The notes: generated from the letters alone by a model not told the origin. 64,000 nucleotides of DNA from Parvibaculum sp. (GCF_030694575.1 NZ_JAUYUS010000026.1:1-64000); one strand, 5' to 3'. Shown: positions 28,456-37,806, counted from the stretch's first letter. Numbers and translations are program-made.

Positions 28456-29553
28456 CTAGCTGTCGGTATCGCGCGGCGGAATAATGTTGCCGGGCGAGGA
28501 GCCGAGATAAAGCTGGCTCTTGCGGTACTGGCCGGTAGCAAACCGCGCCAGCACACCAAGTGCCGCCGCGACCGGCAGCGCGAGCAGCGCGCCGACAAAT
28601 CCGAAGAGCGCCGCAAAGGCGAAGATCGCGAACATCACCCATACGGGATGGAGCTTCACCCTGTCGCCGACGAGCTTGGGCGAGAGGAAATTGCCCTCGA
28701 TGAACTGGCCGATGGCGAAGACGCCGATCACCAAGCCGACCTGCACGAAATCGGTGCCAAACTGGAAGAGCGCCAGTGCAATGCCGACGATGAAACCGAG
28801 AATCGTGCCGAGATAGGGAATGAAGCTGATGATGCCGGCGACGATGCCGACAATGAGCCCGAATTTCAGGCCGACCAGCGTCAGTCCCACGGCATAGATC
28901 GTGCCCAGCACGAGGCAGACGATCACCTGGCCCCGAATGAAGCCCGCCAGCACCTCGTTGATTTCGCGCGAGAGGCGGCGGATCGTTTCGGCATGGTCGC
29001 GCGGCAGCAGCGTATCCACGCGCTCCACCATCCGATCCCAGTCGAGCAGAAGGTAGAAGGCCACCACCGGCGTCACGACGATCAGCGAAATCAAACCGAC
29101 GATCTGCAAGCCTTGCGAGCCTACCGAGGTCAGGAGGTTCACCAGCCAGTCAAGCGAGCCGCCGAGGCTTTGCTTGATGGCCTGCTCGACATCCTGCCCC
29201 TCGACGCCGAGAAGGCGCCCGATGACGCCGTCGCCGACCGTCAGCAGCCACTCCTGCCCCCGCTGCATCAGCGAGGGGAAAATTTCGACAAGCGCGATCG
29301 ACTGGTTGTAGAGAACCGGGACCAGAACGATCATCAGCACGACGGCGATGAGGAGGAAGAAGACGGTGATCGTCGCCGTCGCCGCCAGCCGCGACAATCC
29401 GTAACTCTCCAGCCTGTCGGCCAGCGGGTCGAGAAAATAGGCGATCGCCATGCCCGCGACGAAGGGCAGCAGAATGCCTTTCAGCAGCCAGAGCAGCAGG
29501 ATGAAGGTCGCGATGACAACCGCCCAGATAATCGTTTGCCGCTGTATGCTCAT
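28456..29553 (-). CDS. AI-2E/PerM family inner-membrane permease
   Basis: A 365-residue integral membrane protein of the family once called autoinducer-2 exporters (PerM/YdiK). The N-terminal TIIWAVVIATFILLLWLLKG and LPFVAGMAIAYFLDPLADRL match the family. There is a periplasmic loop region (about 80-160) and a C-terminal cluster of membrane segments. PYLGTILGFIVGIALALFQF and the GNFLSPKLVGDRVKLHPVWV signature lie there. Substrate is unknown and the AI-2 name should not be taken literally. I start at ATG 29553; another ATG at 29571 would overlap the preceding stop. It sits between DUF2066 and hdaA. Confidence 0.85.
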   Translation of the reverse strand: MSIQRQTIIWAVVIATFILLLWLLKGILLPFVAGMAIAYFLDPLADRLESYGLSRLAATATITVFFLLIAVVLMIVLVPVLYNQSIALVEIFPSLMQRGQEWLLTVGDGVIGRLLGVEGQDVEQAIKQSLGGSLDWLVNLLTSVGSQGLQIVGLISLIVVTPVVAFYLLLDWDRMVERVDTLLPRDHAETIRRLSREINEVLAGFIRGQVIVCLVLGTIYAVGLTLVGLKFGLIVGIVAGIISFIPYLGTILGFIVGIALALFQFGTDFVQVGLVIGVFAIGQFIEGNFLSPKLVGDRVKLHPVWVMFAIFAFAALFGFVGALLALPVAAALGVLARFATGQYRKSQLYLGSSPGNIIPPRDTDS

Positions 29554-29572
29554 GCCCCGGCCTCTCGTCATC

Positions 29573-30691
29573 TTATTGCCGGACGCCGAGGCGCCAGCGC
29601 GGCGCCGGTCCCGCCGTCGAGCCATCGGCCGGCACACCGGTTTCGGCAACGGCGTCCTTCAGCGTCACATTCTGCTGTGCGAGAGACAGCGCCAGCATTT
29701 CCGTCGTGCCCTTGTGCGAGATACGGATTTCGGCGCCGCGTGAGGAAATGCCGGCCACCTCCATTCCCTGCACCAGCGGTGTCGAAGTCAGGCCTTTGCG
29801 GATGGTTTCCCATTCTCCGAGATTCGCGAATCCCGCCTGCGCCGTCAGCGTAGAGAGCCTGCCGTCGCGGACGATGATCTGACGTTTCCAAGCCACCGCG
29901 AGGGCGTTCAGCATGTCGGCGGCGGCGGCTTTCATCGTTTCTGCCTCGTCCCTGCCGTTCTTGCCATAGGTGCCACTCAGGGGCTCGGCGGAAGTGCCGC
30001 CGATGCGCTTCACGGTAACGGAGAGCGTATCACCGTTGAACGTCGCTTCCGCAACGACCACTTCGCCGGTGCCGTAATTGGCGGCAAGCGCCTCGAGCGC
30101 CGCCTCGTCGTCCGCCGACGCCTGTTCGGCGGAGACGGTATTGATCTCCATGATGTCACCGAGCGGCAGGATGAGCGGCGCCAGTTCATCGGCGGGTTCG
30201 AGCGCGGCCCAAGCGTCGCGCCACGGGTTCACGTCATCCCACAGCAGCTTGCGGCCATCGCGGTTCAGCACCGCCAGCAGCACCGCCGGCCGCGCCTGCG
30301 TCTCGCCGAAGGGAATGCCCGCGTCGCGCAACAGCCGGCGCACGGCTTCGGGCTGGAAGCTCACGATCATTTCGGCAATGTAGCGGGTCGAGCTGGTCTT
30401 CTCGCTTGCGACCTGGAAGCCGCGAACCGCGCGCTGGGCTGTCGCATCGTCGGCGGCGGGCAGCGACGCCCAGTCTTCCGGCAGCGTCAGCTTCTTCATC
30501 ATCTCCGTCAACGCGAGCCGCTGGCCCTCGGCCTGCGCGGCGGTGCGGGCGGCGGTCGCGCTTTCGGCGGTCTGGTCGACATGGATGCCGCGCACGGTAA
30601 AAACATCGGCAGCAGCGGCCGGCAGGGCGAAGGTCGTGGCAAACGCGAGCAGGAGTGCCGGCGCACACAGAAGCCTGAAGGCAAGGTTCAT
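29573..30691 (-). CDS. DUF2066 domain-containing exported protein
   Basis: A 372-residue protein with an N-terminal signal peptide (ALPAAAA near residue 27) and the DUF2066 pattern. This shows in VFTVRGIHVDQTAESATAAR, TEMMKKLTLPEDWASLPAAD, TRYIAEMIVSFQPEAVRRLL and PAVLLAVLNRDGRKLLWDD. The C-terminal half has repeated strand patterns resembling the heme/lipid-binding CHAP-like repeats often found beside this domain, but I cannot define them. It opens a run with the PerM gene, hdaA, ppk and ppx. Function unknown; the export signal points to the periplasm. Confidence 0.78.
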   Translation of the reverse strand: MNLAFRLLCAPALLLAFATTFALPAAAADVFTVRGIHVDQTAESATAARTAAQAEGQRLALTEMMKKLTLPEDWASLPAADDATAQRAVRGFQVASEKTSSTRYIAEMIVSFQPEAVRRLLRDAGIPFGETQARPAVLLAVLNRDGRKLLWDDVNPWRDAWAALEPADELAPLILPLGDIMEINTVSAEQASADDEAALEALAANYGTGEVVVAEATFNGDTLSVTVKRIGGTSAEPLSGTYGKNGRDEAETMKAAAADMLNALAVAWKRQIIVRDGRLSTLTAQAGFANLGEWETIRKGLTSTPLVQGMEVAGISSRGAEIRISHKGTTEMLALSLAQQNVTLKDAVAETGVPADGSTAGPAPRWRLGVRQ

Positions 30692-30872
30692 GGATAGGCC
30701 CTTGATCCGTCTCGATAATCGGCGATACGGCAAATCGCCGCGAGGCACACTATAACATCGCGGCGGGCCCGCGAAGGCGGACCTCGGGGGATTTTAGGCT
30801 TTCTCTTGCACCCGGAGACAAATTCGGGTGATTTGTGCCCTCCGCAGCCCGTTTGAGTCCCCAGAGAGCGAC

Positions 30873-31961
30873 ATGGCCCCCACCCCCCCAAAGGACCGTC
30901 AGAACCGCTATACCTACGCGCAGGCGGGTGTCGACATCGACGCTGGAAACGAACTCGTGCGGATGATCGGGCCGCTGGCCGCCTCCACGCGCCGTCCGGG
31001 TTCGGATGCGGCGCTGGGCGGCTTCGGCGGGCTGTTCGATCTGGCGGCCTGCGGCTTCAAGGATCCGGTGCTGGTCGCCGCCAATGACGGCGTCGGCACC
31101 AAGCTCAAGGTCGCCATCGACGCGGATCGTCACGACACGGTCGGCATCGATCTCGTCGCGATGTCGGTGAACGACCTCGTGGTGCAGGGTGCCGAGCCCC
31201 TTTTCTTCCTCGACTACTACGCGACCGGCAAGCTTCATGTGGATGTAGCGCGCGACGTCGTCGCGGGGATCGCCGAAGGCTGCCGGCAGGCGGGCTGCGC
31301 GCTCATCGGCGGCGAGACGGCCGAAATGCCCGGCATGTATGCCAAGGGCGACTACGACCTCGCGGGCTTCGCGGTCGGCGCCGTCGAACGCACGAAGATA
31401 TTGCCGCGCGGCGACGTCGCGCCGGGCGACGTGCTGCTCGGCCTCGCTTCTTCCGGTTTCCATTCCAACGGCTTTTCGCTCGTTCGCCGCATCGTCGAGG
31501 ACAATCGCATCTCCTACTCCGCGCCCTTCCCCGGCGGCGACGGCGCCAGCATCGGCGAAGTCCTGCTCGCGCCGACCCGCATCTATGTGAAGGCGATGCT
31601 AAAGGCGATCCGCGAAACGGAAGCTGTGAAGGCGATGGCGCATATCACCGGCGGCGGCTTCGTCGAGAACATTCCCCGCGTCCTGCCGGAAGGTATCGAT
31701 GTCGAGATCGACGGCGCTTCATGGACCATGCCACCCGTCTTCCGTTGGCTGATGGAACTCGGCGGCATCGACGACACCGAGATGGGCCGCACTTTCAATT
31801 GCGGCATCGGCATGGTCGTGGTGGTCCGTGAAGATCAGGCGCTCGAAGTCTCCGACGCACTCGCAGAGGCCGGAGAAACCGTCTGCCGCATCGGCCGCCT
31901 CGTCGAAGCTACCGGTGGCCCCCGCGTCGCCATCAGAGGCGCATTGGGAAGCGGGAAGTGA
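30873..31961 (+). CDS. purM: Phosphoribosylformylglycinamidine cyclo-ligase
   Basis: AIR synthetase, fifth step of purine synthesis, closing the imidazole ring with ATP. The 362-residue protein carries [16 protein letters not shown], the ATP-binding [60 protein letters not shown] and [18 protein letters not shown], all diagnostic. I chose ATG 30873. The last codons overlap the purN start by the sequence GTGA, so the two are translationally coupled. Confidence 0.97.
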   Translation: MAPTPPKDRQNRYTYAQAGVDIDAGNELVRMIGPLAASTRRPGSDAALGGFGGLFDLAACGFKDPVLVAANDGVGTKLKVAIDADRHDTVGIDLVAMSVNDLVVQGAEPLFFLDYYATGKLHVDVARDVVAGIAEGCRQAGCALIGGETAEMPGMYAKGDYDLAGFAVGAVERTKILPRGDVAPGDVLLGLASSGFHSNGFSLVRRIVEDNRISYSAPFPGGDGASIGEVLLAPTRIYVKAMLKAIRETEAVKAMAHITGGGFVENIPRVLPEGIDVEIDGASWTMPPVFRWLMELGGIDDTEMGRTFNCGIGMVVVVREDQALEVSDALAEAGETVCRIGRLVEATGGPRVAIRGALGSGK

Positions 31962-32602
31962 GGATCGGCGTCCTCATTTCGGGCCGGGGGTCCAACCTCA
32001 AGGCCCTGATCGACACCTGCGAGACGCCGGGCTTTCGCGGCCGTATCGCCCTCGTCATTTCGAACCGTCCGGGCGCCGCCGGCCTCGCCATCGCCGAGGC
32101 GGCGGGCATTCCGACACTGGTCATCGATCACAAGGAATATGCGACGCGCATGACCTTCGATGCCGATCTCGACCGGGCGCTCCGCCAGGCGGGCGTCGAG
32201 CTCATCTGCAATGCGGGCTTCATGCGCATTCTCACCGACGAATTCGTCGAGAAGTGGCGCGACCGGCAGCTCAACATCCACCCGTCGCTTCTTCCCGCCT
32301 TCAAGGGAATGCATGTCCATCAGCGCGCGCTCGATGCAGGCGTGAAGATTACCGGCTGCACGGTCCATTTCGTGCGCGCCGAAATGGACGAAGGCCCCAT
32401 CGTCGCGCAGGCCGCCGTGCCGGTCCTGCCGGGCGACACCGTGGACACGCTCGCCGCCCGCGTGCTCGAAGCCGAACACAAGCTCTATCCCCTCGCGCTG
32501 CGCCTCATCGTCGACGGACGCGCGCGCGTCGTCGGCGAACATGTCGTGATCGACTATGAAGGCGGGACGGGGACGGGACCGCTGTTCGTGCCCGGCGTAT
32601 AG
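31958..32602 (+). CDS. purN: Phosphoribosylglycinamide formyltransferase
   Basis: GAR transformylase, third step of purine synthesis, using 10-formyltetrahydrofolate. The 214 residues begin [17 protein letters not shown] from a GTG that overlaps the purM stop. They contain the catalytic region [16 protein letters not shown] with the invariant Asn and His, and [20 protein letters not shown] with the invariant Asp. The extended C-terminus ([14 protein letters not shown]) is slightly longer than in E. coli. It ends at a terminator shared with ndk. Confidence 0.97.
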   Translation: MRIGVLISGRGSNLKALIDTCETPGFRGRIALVISNRPGAAGLAIAEAAGIPTLVIDHKEYATRMTFDADLDRALRQAGVELICNAGFMRILTDEFVEKWRDRQLNIHPSLLPAFKGMHVHQRALDAGVKITGCTVHFVRAEMDEGPIVAQAAVPVLPGDTVDTLAARVLEAEHKLYPLALRLIVDGRARVVGEHVVIDYEGGTGTGPLFVPGV

Positions 32603-32611
32603 GCCACAATG

Positions 32612-32641
32612 AAAAAGCCCCGCTCGATCGGCGGGGCTTTT
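32612..32641. terminator. Bidirectional rho-independent terminator between purN and ndk
   Basis: AAAAGCCCCGC (32613-32623) and GCGGGGCTTTT (32631-32641) form a perfect stem around TCGATCG. The A and T runs on either side give a U tract in both directions, serving the convergent purN and ndk. Confidence 0.9.
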
Positions 32642-32663
32642 CCGAATTCCGTGTCAGAGAAAA

Positions 32664-33086
32664 TCAGCCGACGATTTCTTCGTCCTTGAAGAAATATTTG
32701 ATCTCTTCGGCGGCCGTTTCCGGGGCGTCGGAACCGTGGACCGAGTTCGCCTCGATCGATTCAGCGAAGTCCTTGCGGATGGTGCCCTCGGCGGCGTTGG
32801 CGGGGTTCGTCGCGCCCATCACTTCGCGGTTCTTCGCGATGGCGTTCTCGCCTTCCAGCACCTGGACCACGACCGGGCCGGAGATCATGAAAGAGACGAG
32901 ATCGTTGAAGAAGGGGCGTTCCTTGTGGACGGCATAGAAGCCTTCCGCCTGCGCTTTCGTCATGTGGATGCGCTTGGAGGCGATCACACGCAGGCCCGCG
33001 CTTTCGAAGCGGTCGATGATCTTGCCGGTGAGGTTCCGCCGGGTCGCGTCCGGCTTGATGATCGAGAAGGTGCGTTCGAGAGCCAT
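32664..33086 (-). CDS. ndk: Nucleoside diphosphate kinase
   Basis: Transfers the gamma phosphate between nucleoside triphosphates and diphosphates through a phosphohistidine. The 140-residue length is exact for the family. [20 protein letters not shown] begins the protein, with the ATP-site lysine 11. [14 protein letters not shown] is conserved, and NSVHGSDA carries the active histidine 117. It is transcribed toward the terminator shared with purN. Confidence 0.98.
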   Translation of the reverse strand: MALERTFSIIKPDATRRNLTGKIIDRFESAGLRVIASKRIHMTKAQAEGFYAVHKERPFFNDLVSFMISGPVVVQVLEGENAIAKNREVMGATNPANAAEGTIRKDFAESIEANSVHGSDAPETAAEEIKYFFKDEEIVG

Positions 33087-33182
33087 GCGGGGCTTCCTGT
33101 ATCTGAAGGGTCAGGGAATTGGCGCGGTTTATAGCGGGGGTTGGTGACGCGGGCAACAGGGGGTGCTAAAAGCCCGGCCATC

Positions 33183-35096
33183 ATGCTGCATATCAACGAT
33201 CTGACCTTCCGAATGGAGGGGCGCCTGCTCCTCGACCATGTCACCGCCGCCGTGCCCCCCGGGCAACGGACGGGCTTTGTCGGCCGAAACGGTACCGGCA
33301 AATCGACGCTGCTGAAGCTCATTACAGGCGAATATACGCCGGAGACCGGCGGCATCAGCTTTCCGAAAAGCTGGCGTATCGGCATGGTCCGGCAGGAGGT
33401 GCTGGCGGGTCCGACCTCGCTTCTCGACACGGTGCTCGCCGCCGATGTGGAGCGGTCGTCGTTGCTCGCCGAAGCGGAAACGGCGAGCGATCCGCTCCGG
33501 ATCGCGGAGATCCATACACGGCTTGCCGATATGGGCGCCCATGCGGCTCCTGCCCGCGCGGCCACCATTCTTTCCGGTCTCGGCTTCGACGAGGCGGCGC
33601 AAGCGCGGCCTTGCTCGGATTTTTCGGGTGGCTGGCGGATGCGTGTGGCACTGGCGGCGGTGCTCTTTTCCGAGCCCGATCTGCTGCTGCTCGACGAGCC
33701 GACCAACTATCTCGATCTGGAAGGCACGATCTGGCTTGAGGATTATCTGCGGTCCTATCCCTATACCGTCCTCATCGTCAGCCATGACCGCGACCTCCTG
33801 AACAATGTCGCGCAGAACATCCTGCATCTCGAACACAAGAAGCTCACCGTCTATAGCGGCAATTACGACCGCTTCGACCGGACGCGGCGCGAGAAGCTGA
33901 TGCTCCAGCTTTCGATGAAGAAGAAGCAGGAAGACCAGCGCCGCCACATGGAGAGCTTCATCGAGCGCTTCAAGGCGAAGGCCTCGAAAGCGCGCCAGGC
34001 GCAGAGCCGCATGAAGGCGCTCGCGAAGATGGAGCCCATCGCCGACATCCTCAACGAGCGCGTGCTGCCGTTCCGCTTTCCGGCGCCCGACAAGCCGCTC
34101 GCCTCGCCGATCATCCGGCTGGAACATGCAAGCGTCGGCTACGAGCCCGGCAAGCCGGTGCTGAAAGACCTCGATCTCCGCATCGACCAGGACGACCGCA
34201 TCGCGCTTCTCGGTGCGAACGGCAACGGCAAGTCGACATTCGCAAAGCTGCTTTGCGACCGTTTGCAGGTGACGGGCGGACACAAATACGATTCCAAGAA
34301 GCTCCGCATCGCCTATTTCGCGCAGCACCAGCTCGACGAACTCAACATGGGCGATACGCCTTACGAGCATTTCCGCGAGCTGAAACCCGATGCAACGCAG
34401 GCACAAGTGCGCGCCATTGCAGGCTCCTACGGGTTCGGCGCGGACAAGGCGGACACGAAAGTGGAGAAACTTTCGGGTGGCGAGAAGGCGCGTCTCCTGT
34501 TTGCCATCGCGACCTTCCACAAGCCGCACATGATCATCCTCGACGAGCCGACGAACCATCTCGATGTCGACAGCCGCGAGGCGCTGGTCATGGCGATCAA
34601 CGATTATGACGGCGCCTTCATTCTGATTTCGCATGACCGGCATCTTGTCGAAACCTGCGCGGATCGGCTCTGGCTCGTCGCGGACGGCACCGTTGCGCCT
34701 TACGACGGCGACCTCAACGACTACCGGAAATGGCTGCTCGATCCCGCGCGGCGCATCAAGCCGCTGGTCGCAGAGGACGATGCCGATGCGGATGCGGCAC
34801 CTCCGCCTCCCCGTCCGTCGAACGACAAGAAGGAAGCACGACGCCTGGCCGCGCAGAAGCGCGAGCAGATGGCACCGTTGAAGAAAAAAGCTCAGGCGGC
34901 GGAGCATGAGGTCGCGCGCATCCAGAAGCTCATCGAGACGCTGACAGCGAAATTGGGCGATCCGAAAGTTGCCGGCGACCCCGCCGCTACGGCCGCGACG
35001 GCGAAGGAACGAGCCGATGCGCTGAAGGCGCTGGCGCGGGCGGAGGAGGCCTGGCTGGAGGCGAGTTCGGCCTATGAGGAGGCCATGGCGGACTAG
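33183..35096 (+). CDS. ABC-F family ATP-binding protein
   Basis: A 637-residue cytoplasmic protein with two ABC ATPase domains and no membrane segment, the ABC-F arrangement linked to ribosome function and resistance. Domain 1 has Walker A GRNGTGKST (about 35-43), signature FSGGWRMRV and Walker B LLLLDEPTNYLD. The P-site-tRNA-interaction linker is rich in Arg and Lys (MESFIERFKAKASKARQAQS). Domain 2 has GANGNGKST, LSGGEKARLL and IILDEPTNHLDVDS. A coiled-coil-like C-terminus (KKEARRLAAQKREQM onward) resembles Uup/YheS members. Start ATG at 33183; no clear ribosome site. Confidence 0.93.
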   Translation: MLHINDLTFRMEGRLLLDHVTAAVPPGQRTGFVGRNGTGKSTLLKLITGEYTPETGGISFPKSWRIGMVRQEVLAGPTSLLDTVLAADVERSSLLAEAETASDPLRIAEIHTRLADMGAHAAPARAATILSGLGFDEAAQARPCSDFSGGWRMRVALAAVLFSEPDLLLLDEPTNYLDLEGTIWLEDYLRSYPYTVLIVSHDRDLLNNVAQNILHLEHKKLTVYSGNYDRFDRTRREKLMLQLSMKKKQEDQRRHMESFIERFKAKASKARQAQSRMKALAKMEPIADILNERVLPFRFPAPDKPLASPIIRLEHASVGYEPGKPVLKDLDLRIDQDDRIALLGANGNGKSTFAKLLCDRLQVTGGHKYDSKKLRIAYFAQHQLDELNMGDTPYEHFRELKPDATQAQVRAIAGSYGFGADKADTKVEKLSGGEKARLLFAIATFHKPHMIILDEPTNHLDVDSREALVMAINDYDGAFILISHDRHLVETCADRLWLVADGTVAPYDGDLNDYRKWLLDPARRIKPLVAEDDADADAAPPPPRPSNDKKEARRLAAQKREQMAPLKKKAQAAEHEVARIQKLIETLTAKLGDPKVAGDPAATAATAKERADALKALARAEEAWLEASSAYEEAMAD

Positions 35097-35118
35097 CCTG
35101 GCACCCCAGAAAGGCCGC

Positions 35119-35147
35119 CTGTCACTCAACTGTCACAAAAATGTCAT
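35119..35147 (+). promoter_or_regulatory. Pho box (PhoB-type binding site), three tandem half-sites
   Basis: CTGTCAC (35119-35125), CTGTCAC (35130-35136) and ATGTCAT (35141-35147) recur with an exact 11-base period. This matches the direct-repeat Pho box of the phosphate-starvation regulon. The repeats read on the plus strand, so transcription would run rightward. The only plus-strand candidate downstream is a tiny reading frame at 35205. The flanking genes converge here. Confidence 0.7.
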
Positions 35148-35204
35148 CGAGTGATTTTTACCGGATTCAGCTACGCGGAACAGGTCTCTGGGAGGCACCT
35201 GAAA

Positions 35205-35234
35205 ATGCCCGAAACGGAGTCCAAAAAAAAGTAA
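35205..35234 (+). CDS. Possible 9-residue peptide downstream of the Pho box
   Basis: ATG followed by eight sense codons and TAA encodes MPETESKKK. A GGGAGG lies at 35190-35195, 9 bases upstream, which is a strong ribosome site. The A-run encoding the lysines is also the T-run of a possible minus-strand terminator, so the coding reading may be accidental. If expressed it could be a small peptide or mark a short PhoB-controlled RNA. Nothing else supports it. Confidence 0.25.
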   Translation: MPETESKKK

Positions 35235-35248
35235 TCCCCGGTTTCGGG
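35223..35248 (-). terminator. Possible terminator of the MBL-fold gene
   Basis: On the minus strand CCCG (35248-35245) pairs with CGGG (35240-35237) around AAAC, and five bases later a run of eight T follows (35230-35223). It lies just past the stop codon at 35260. The stem is short, so confidence is moderate. Confidence 0.4.
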
Positions 35249-35259
35249 ACAGAGCCCCT

Positions 35260-36195
35260 TCACTCCCCTCCGGCGGCACTCGTGAAGCCTTCCGCCAGGA
35301 CCCCGGATTCGATCAATTCGCCGACGATTTCGCCGTCATGCCCGGGTACGATGGCAATCTCCGGCTCGGCGTCGTTCAGCGCCTTCAACGCGGCGAGCTG
35401 CCCGAAGACGGCGGTTCGGTCTTCCTTCAGAAAGAACTGGGTCACAAGGCGCGCGCGTTCGCGTTGCGTCGCGATATTGCGATAGTGCCAGGCGACGTCG
35501 CCGATGAAAAGCATCTCCGAACCGTCCGCGCGCTGAACATAGATCATCTGGCTGCCCGGCGAGTGACCCGGCGCCTTGATGAGCACGATGCCCGGCGCGA
35601 CCACTTTATATTTGTCGTAGTCCAGCGGCTCATACCCTTGCAGGGCGCCGTCCGGAAACTTCGCGGGCACGCTGCGTTCCGGGTGATCGAATTGTTCGCG
35701 CGTCAGCTTCGTCGCGGGCAGCACGGCCGGAAGATCGGCATGCACGGTGAGGCCGCCGATGTGATCCATGTGCTCGTGGGTGATGAGGATCAGCGATGCT
35801 GTCTGCATCGCCTGTTCCATGCGCGCATAGGCATCCGCGTCGAAGGCGACAAGATTGTCGCCGCCGAGTTCGGCATTGAGCGCGGTGTCGATGATGACGC
35901 TGCTCTCCGGCGTGACGAGGCGGTAGGAGAATACGGGCAGCTCGCGCTGAGACCATCCGTCGCCCGCCACAATGGCCGTTGCCGGAAAACTGAACGCCGC
36001 GACCTTTTCGACTTCGACCGAAACAGGTTTGTCGCCCGGCACGGCGGCCACCATGCGGCGGACCTCGCCGATATCCAGCGCGTAAGCGGCGTCGGACGGC
36101 ATCCGGCTTTCGACCACAAGCCAGTAATAGGCCGCGCCGCCGACGGCGACCAGCACTCCCAATGCGATGAGACTTCTCTTGAGCCAGACCGGCAT
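35260..36195 (-). CDS. Membrane-anchored MBL-fold metallo-hydrolase
   Basis: A 311-residue metallo-beta-lactamase-fold protein with one N-terminal membrane segment (about 4-26, LKRSLIALGVLVAVGGAAYY). The metal-binding motif THEHMDH is intact. Further ligands are suggested by KAPGHSPGSQM, FIGDVAWH and VPGHDGE. I start at the ATG at 36195 because GGGGGG lies 5-6 nt upstream; the frame opens earlier. The fold covers hydrolases for lactones, thioesters, phosphodiesters and nucleic acids, so no substrate is claimed. The anchor suggests a periplasmic catalytic domain. Confidence 0.82.
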   Translation of the reverse strand: MPVWLKRSLIALGVLVAVGGAAYYWLVVESRMPSDAAYALDIGEVRRMVAAVPGDKPVSVEVEKVAAFSFPATAIVAGDGWSQRELPVFSYRLVTPESSVIIDTALNAELGGDNLVAFDADAYARMEQAMQTASLILITHEHMDHIGGLTVHADLPAVLPATKLTREQFDHPERSVPAKFPDGALQGYEPLDYDKYKVVAPGIVLIKAPGHSPGSQMIYVQRADGSEMLFIGDVAWHYRNIATQRERARLVTQFFLKEDRTAVFGQLAALKALNDAEPEIAIVPGHDGEIVGELIESGVLAEGFTSAAGGE

Positions 36196-36350
36196 GACTT
36201 CCCCCCTACCTGTGCGGCCCATCATGATCCGGCCCCGGACACGGATCAATCCATGAACTGCGTATGCGGACTATGCTTTTTTGCAGAGCCTCACGCCTTC
36301 TTTTCTCACCGGCTTTTCCCACCGGCCTTCTATACCGGCCAAGATGGCCC

Positions 36351-37328
36351 CTATTTCAGCAGACCAAGGTCACGTGCCGCATCGAGAGAATTCGTCAGCG
36401 CAGACCACCACTGTGGCTCTGGCACCCCGGAACACCACCAGATGACAGGACTAATGAAACTGTACAGGACCCCCAGCCGATAGCGATCATAGAAAGCAGC
36501 CTCCTCTACAGGTGAACCACAAGCCGCCATTTGACTGAGATAGACGCCTATCATCTCTTGCTCCCACTCCCTGCGCAGGTTTGGTGGAAGATTCAACGCA
36601 AGTGCGTGCGCCAGATCGATCTCTCCAAATCCGATCATTGGCATACCCCAGTCAATGAGACACGCGCGCTGTTCAGGAGAAAAGAGCGCGTTTCCAAAGT
36701 GCGCGTCCCCGTGAACGATCACATCGGCTTGAGCTCCCATCCGCTTGATCCGATGTTCGAGGTCGCTCAAGTCGGTCAGAAAGCTCTCAACCGCGCGATC
36801 TACTCGTTCATGAATCATGGCGATGAATGAGCCCAGCACCAATTGAAAGAAACTCAGCCTCTGTTGGATCGTGCCAGCCGGAAGATCAGCCGCGACCTTT
36901 ATCCATTCACTCTGGATTGTTGAATGACGCCCTGTTAGTCCATGCAAAGTCGCCAGCGCTTCCACAAAACACCGACACTCCATGCGGGTCGGCGCAGGGC
37001 TGCAGGCTGAGCGATGTGACCCGGACAAGTCCTTGATGAATAACCTGCCGGTCTGATCCCCTTCAACTATCAGCAAGCACTCAGGAACGAGCCAGCTTGG
37101 CAAGAGTGGCGCGATGTGACGGTAGAATTGTCGTTCCCTCTTAGCCAGTCCAGCGACATCTGCCGCGCCCGACTTTTTGAGGATCACACTCGTGGACAGC
37201 GAATCCAATCGAACGCGGTAGACCTCTGAGTGCGCGAGCGTCTGCAGTGGTTCGACATGAATATCGTGAAGGGAAAGGTTTCCAAGCCCTTCGAGGGATA
37301 TGAGGTGGTTGTAAGTTTCTTCGATCAT
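36351..37328 (-). CDS. Aminoglycoside phosphotransferase/choline kinase-fold protein
   Basis: A 325-residue protein of the protein-kinase-like phosphotransferase superfamily. The Brenner-type motif VIVHGDAHFGNALF contains the catalytic Asp, and CLIDWGMPMIGFGEIDLAHA supplies the metal-binding Asp. An N-terminal ATP lobe has SEVYRVRLDSLSTSVILKK. In one counted line (36481-36540) GC is 30 of 60, against 41 of 60 in a comparable pepA line, and codon use is mixed, which suggests recent acquisition. The start could be ATG 37328 or 37364; the latter overlaps holC. Substrate unknown, and resistance should not be assumed. Confidence 0.75.
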   Translation of the reverse strand: MIEETYNHLISLEGLGNLSLHDIHVEPLQTLAHSEVYRVRLDSLSTSVILKKSGAADVAGLAKRERQFYRHIAPLLPSWLVPECLLIVEGDQTGRLFIKDLSGSHRSACSPAPTRMECRCFVEALATLHGLTGRHSTIQSEWIKVAADLPAGTIQQRLSFFQLVLGSFIAMIHERVDRAVESFLTDLSDLEHRIKRMGAQADVIVHGDAHFGNALFSPEQRACLIDWGMPMIGFGEIDLAHALALNLPPNLRREWEQEMIGVYLSQMAACGSPVEEAAFYDRYRLGVLYSFISPVIWWCSGVPEPQWWSALTNSLDAARDLGLLK

Positions 37329-37345
37329 GCCCCGCTCTGGACGAT

Positions 37346-37795
37346 CTATGCTTTCTTCTCCCATTTTCCCCGCTCGTCCTGCTGCCAATAGGTCGCGTCG
37401 TGCCCCTCCGCTTTCAGCGTTTTCCAGTGTTCCCGCGCGGCGGCGAGCGCCGCTTCGTCACGGCCGTCGAACATCAGCACACAGCGTTCATAGGGGCCGA
37501 TATTGCCGGGCGCAGCGCCATCGACCAGGAAGAGGACATAGGCGTTGTTCGGGTTTTCATCATCCACGGTCAGAAAGACGGGCTCCAGCGCCGCAGGCCC
37601 GTCATCCTTCGTGCCGTGCGGCAGGAAGCTGTCGTCGCTATAGGTCCAGAGGACATTGTTGAGCGCGTCGAGGCGCTCCGGCCCGCCCGCTCTCACGATG
37701 GCGCGCCAGCCGCGCTCCAGCGACCGTTCGAGCAATTGCGGCAGCACCTGTTCCAGAGGCGCGTTCTGCAGATGGTAGAACAGAACCTCCGTCAC
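37346..37795 (-). CDS. holC: DNA polymerase III chi subunit
   Basis: HolC links the clamp-loader to single-strand DNA-binding protein at the replication fork. The 149 residues start MTEVLFYHLQNAPLEQVLP and contain GWRAIVRAGGPERLDALNNV, LWTYSDDSFLPHGT and the later VDGAAPGNIGPYERCVLMFD, characteristic of the alphaproteobacterial form. It follows pepA by 11 bases on the same strand, an arrangement widespread in Proteobacteria. Confidence 0.93.
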   Translation of the reverse strand: MTEVLFYHLQNAPLEQVLPQLLERSLERGWRAIVRAGGPERLDALNNVLWTYSDDSFLPHGTKDDGPAALEPVFLTVDDENPNNAYVLFLVDGAAPGNIGPYERCVLMFDGRDEAALAAAREHWKTLKAEGHDATYWQQDERGKWEKKA

Positions 37796-37806
37796 GATGC
37801 TTTCCC

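Noticed and set aside
35141-35485. A 114-codon plus-strand frame downstream of the Pho box.
   Set aside because: It starts inside the third Pho half-site without a ribosome site and mostly lies antisense to the MBL-fold gene, with no recognisable protein features.
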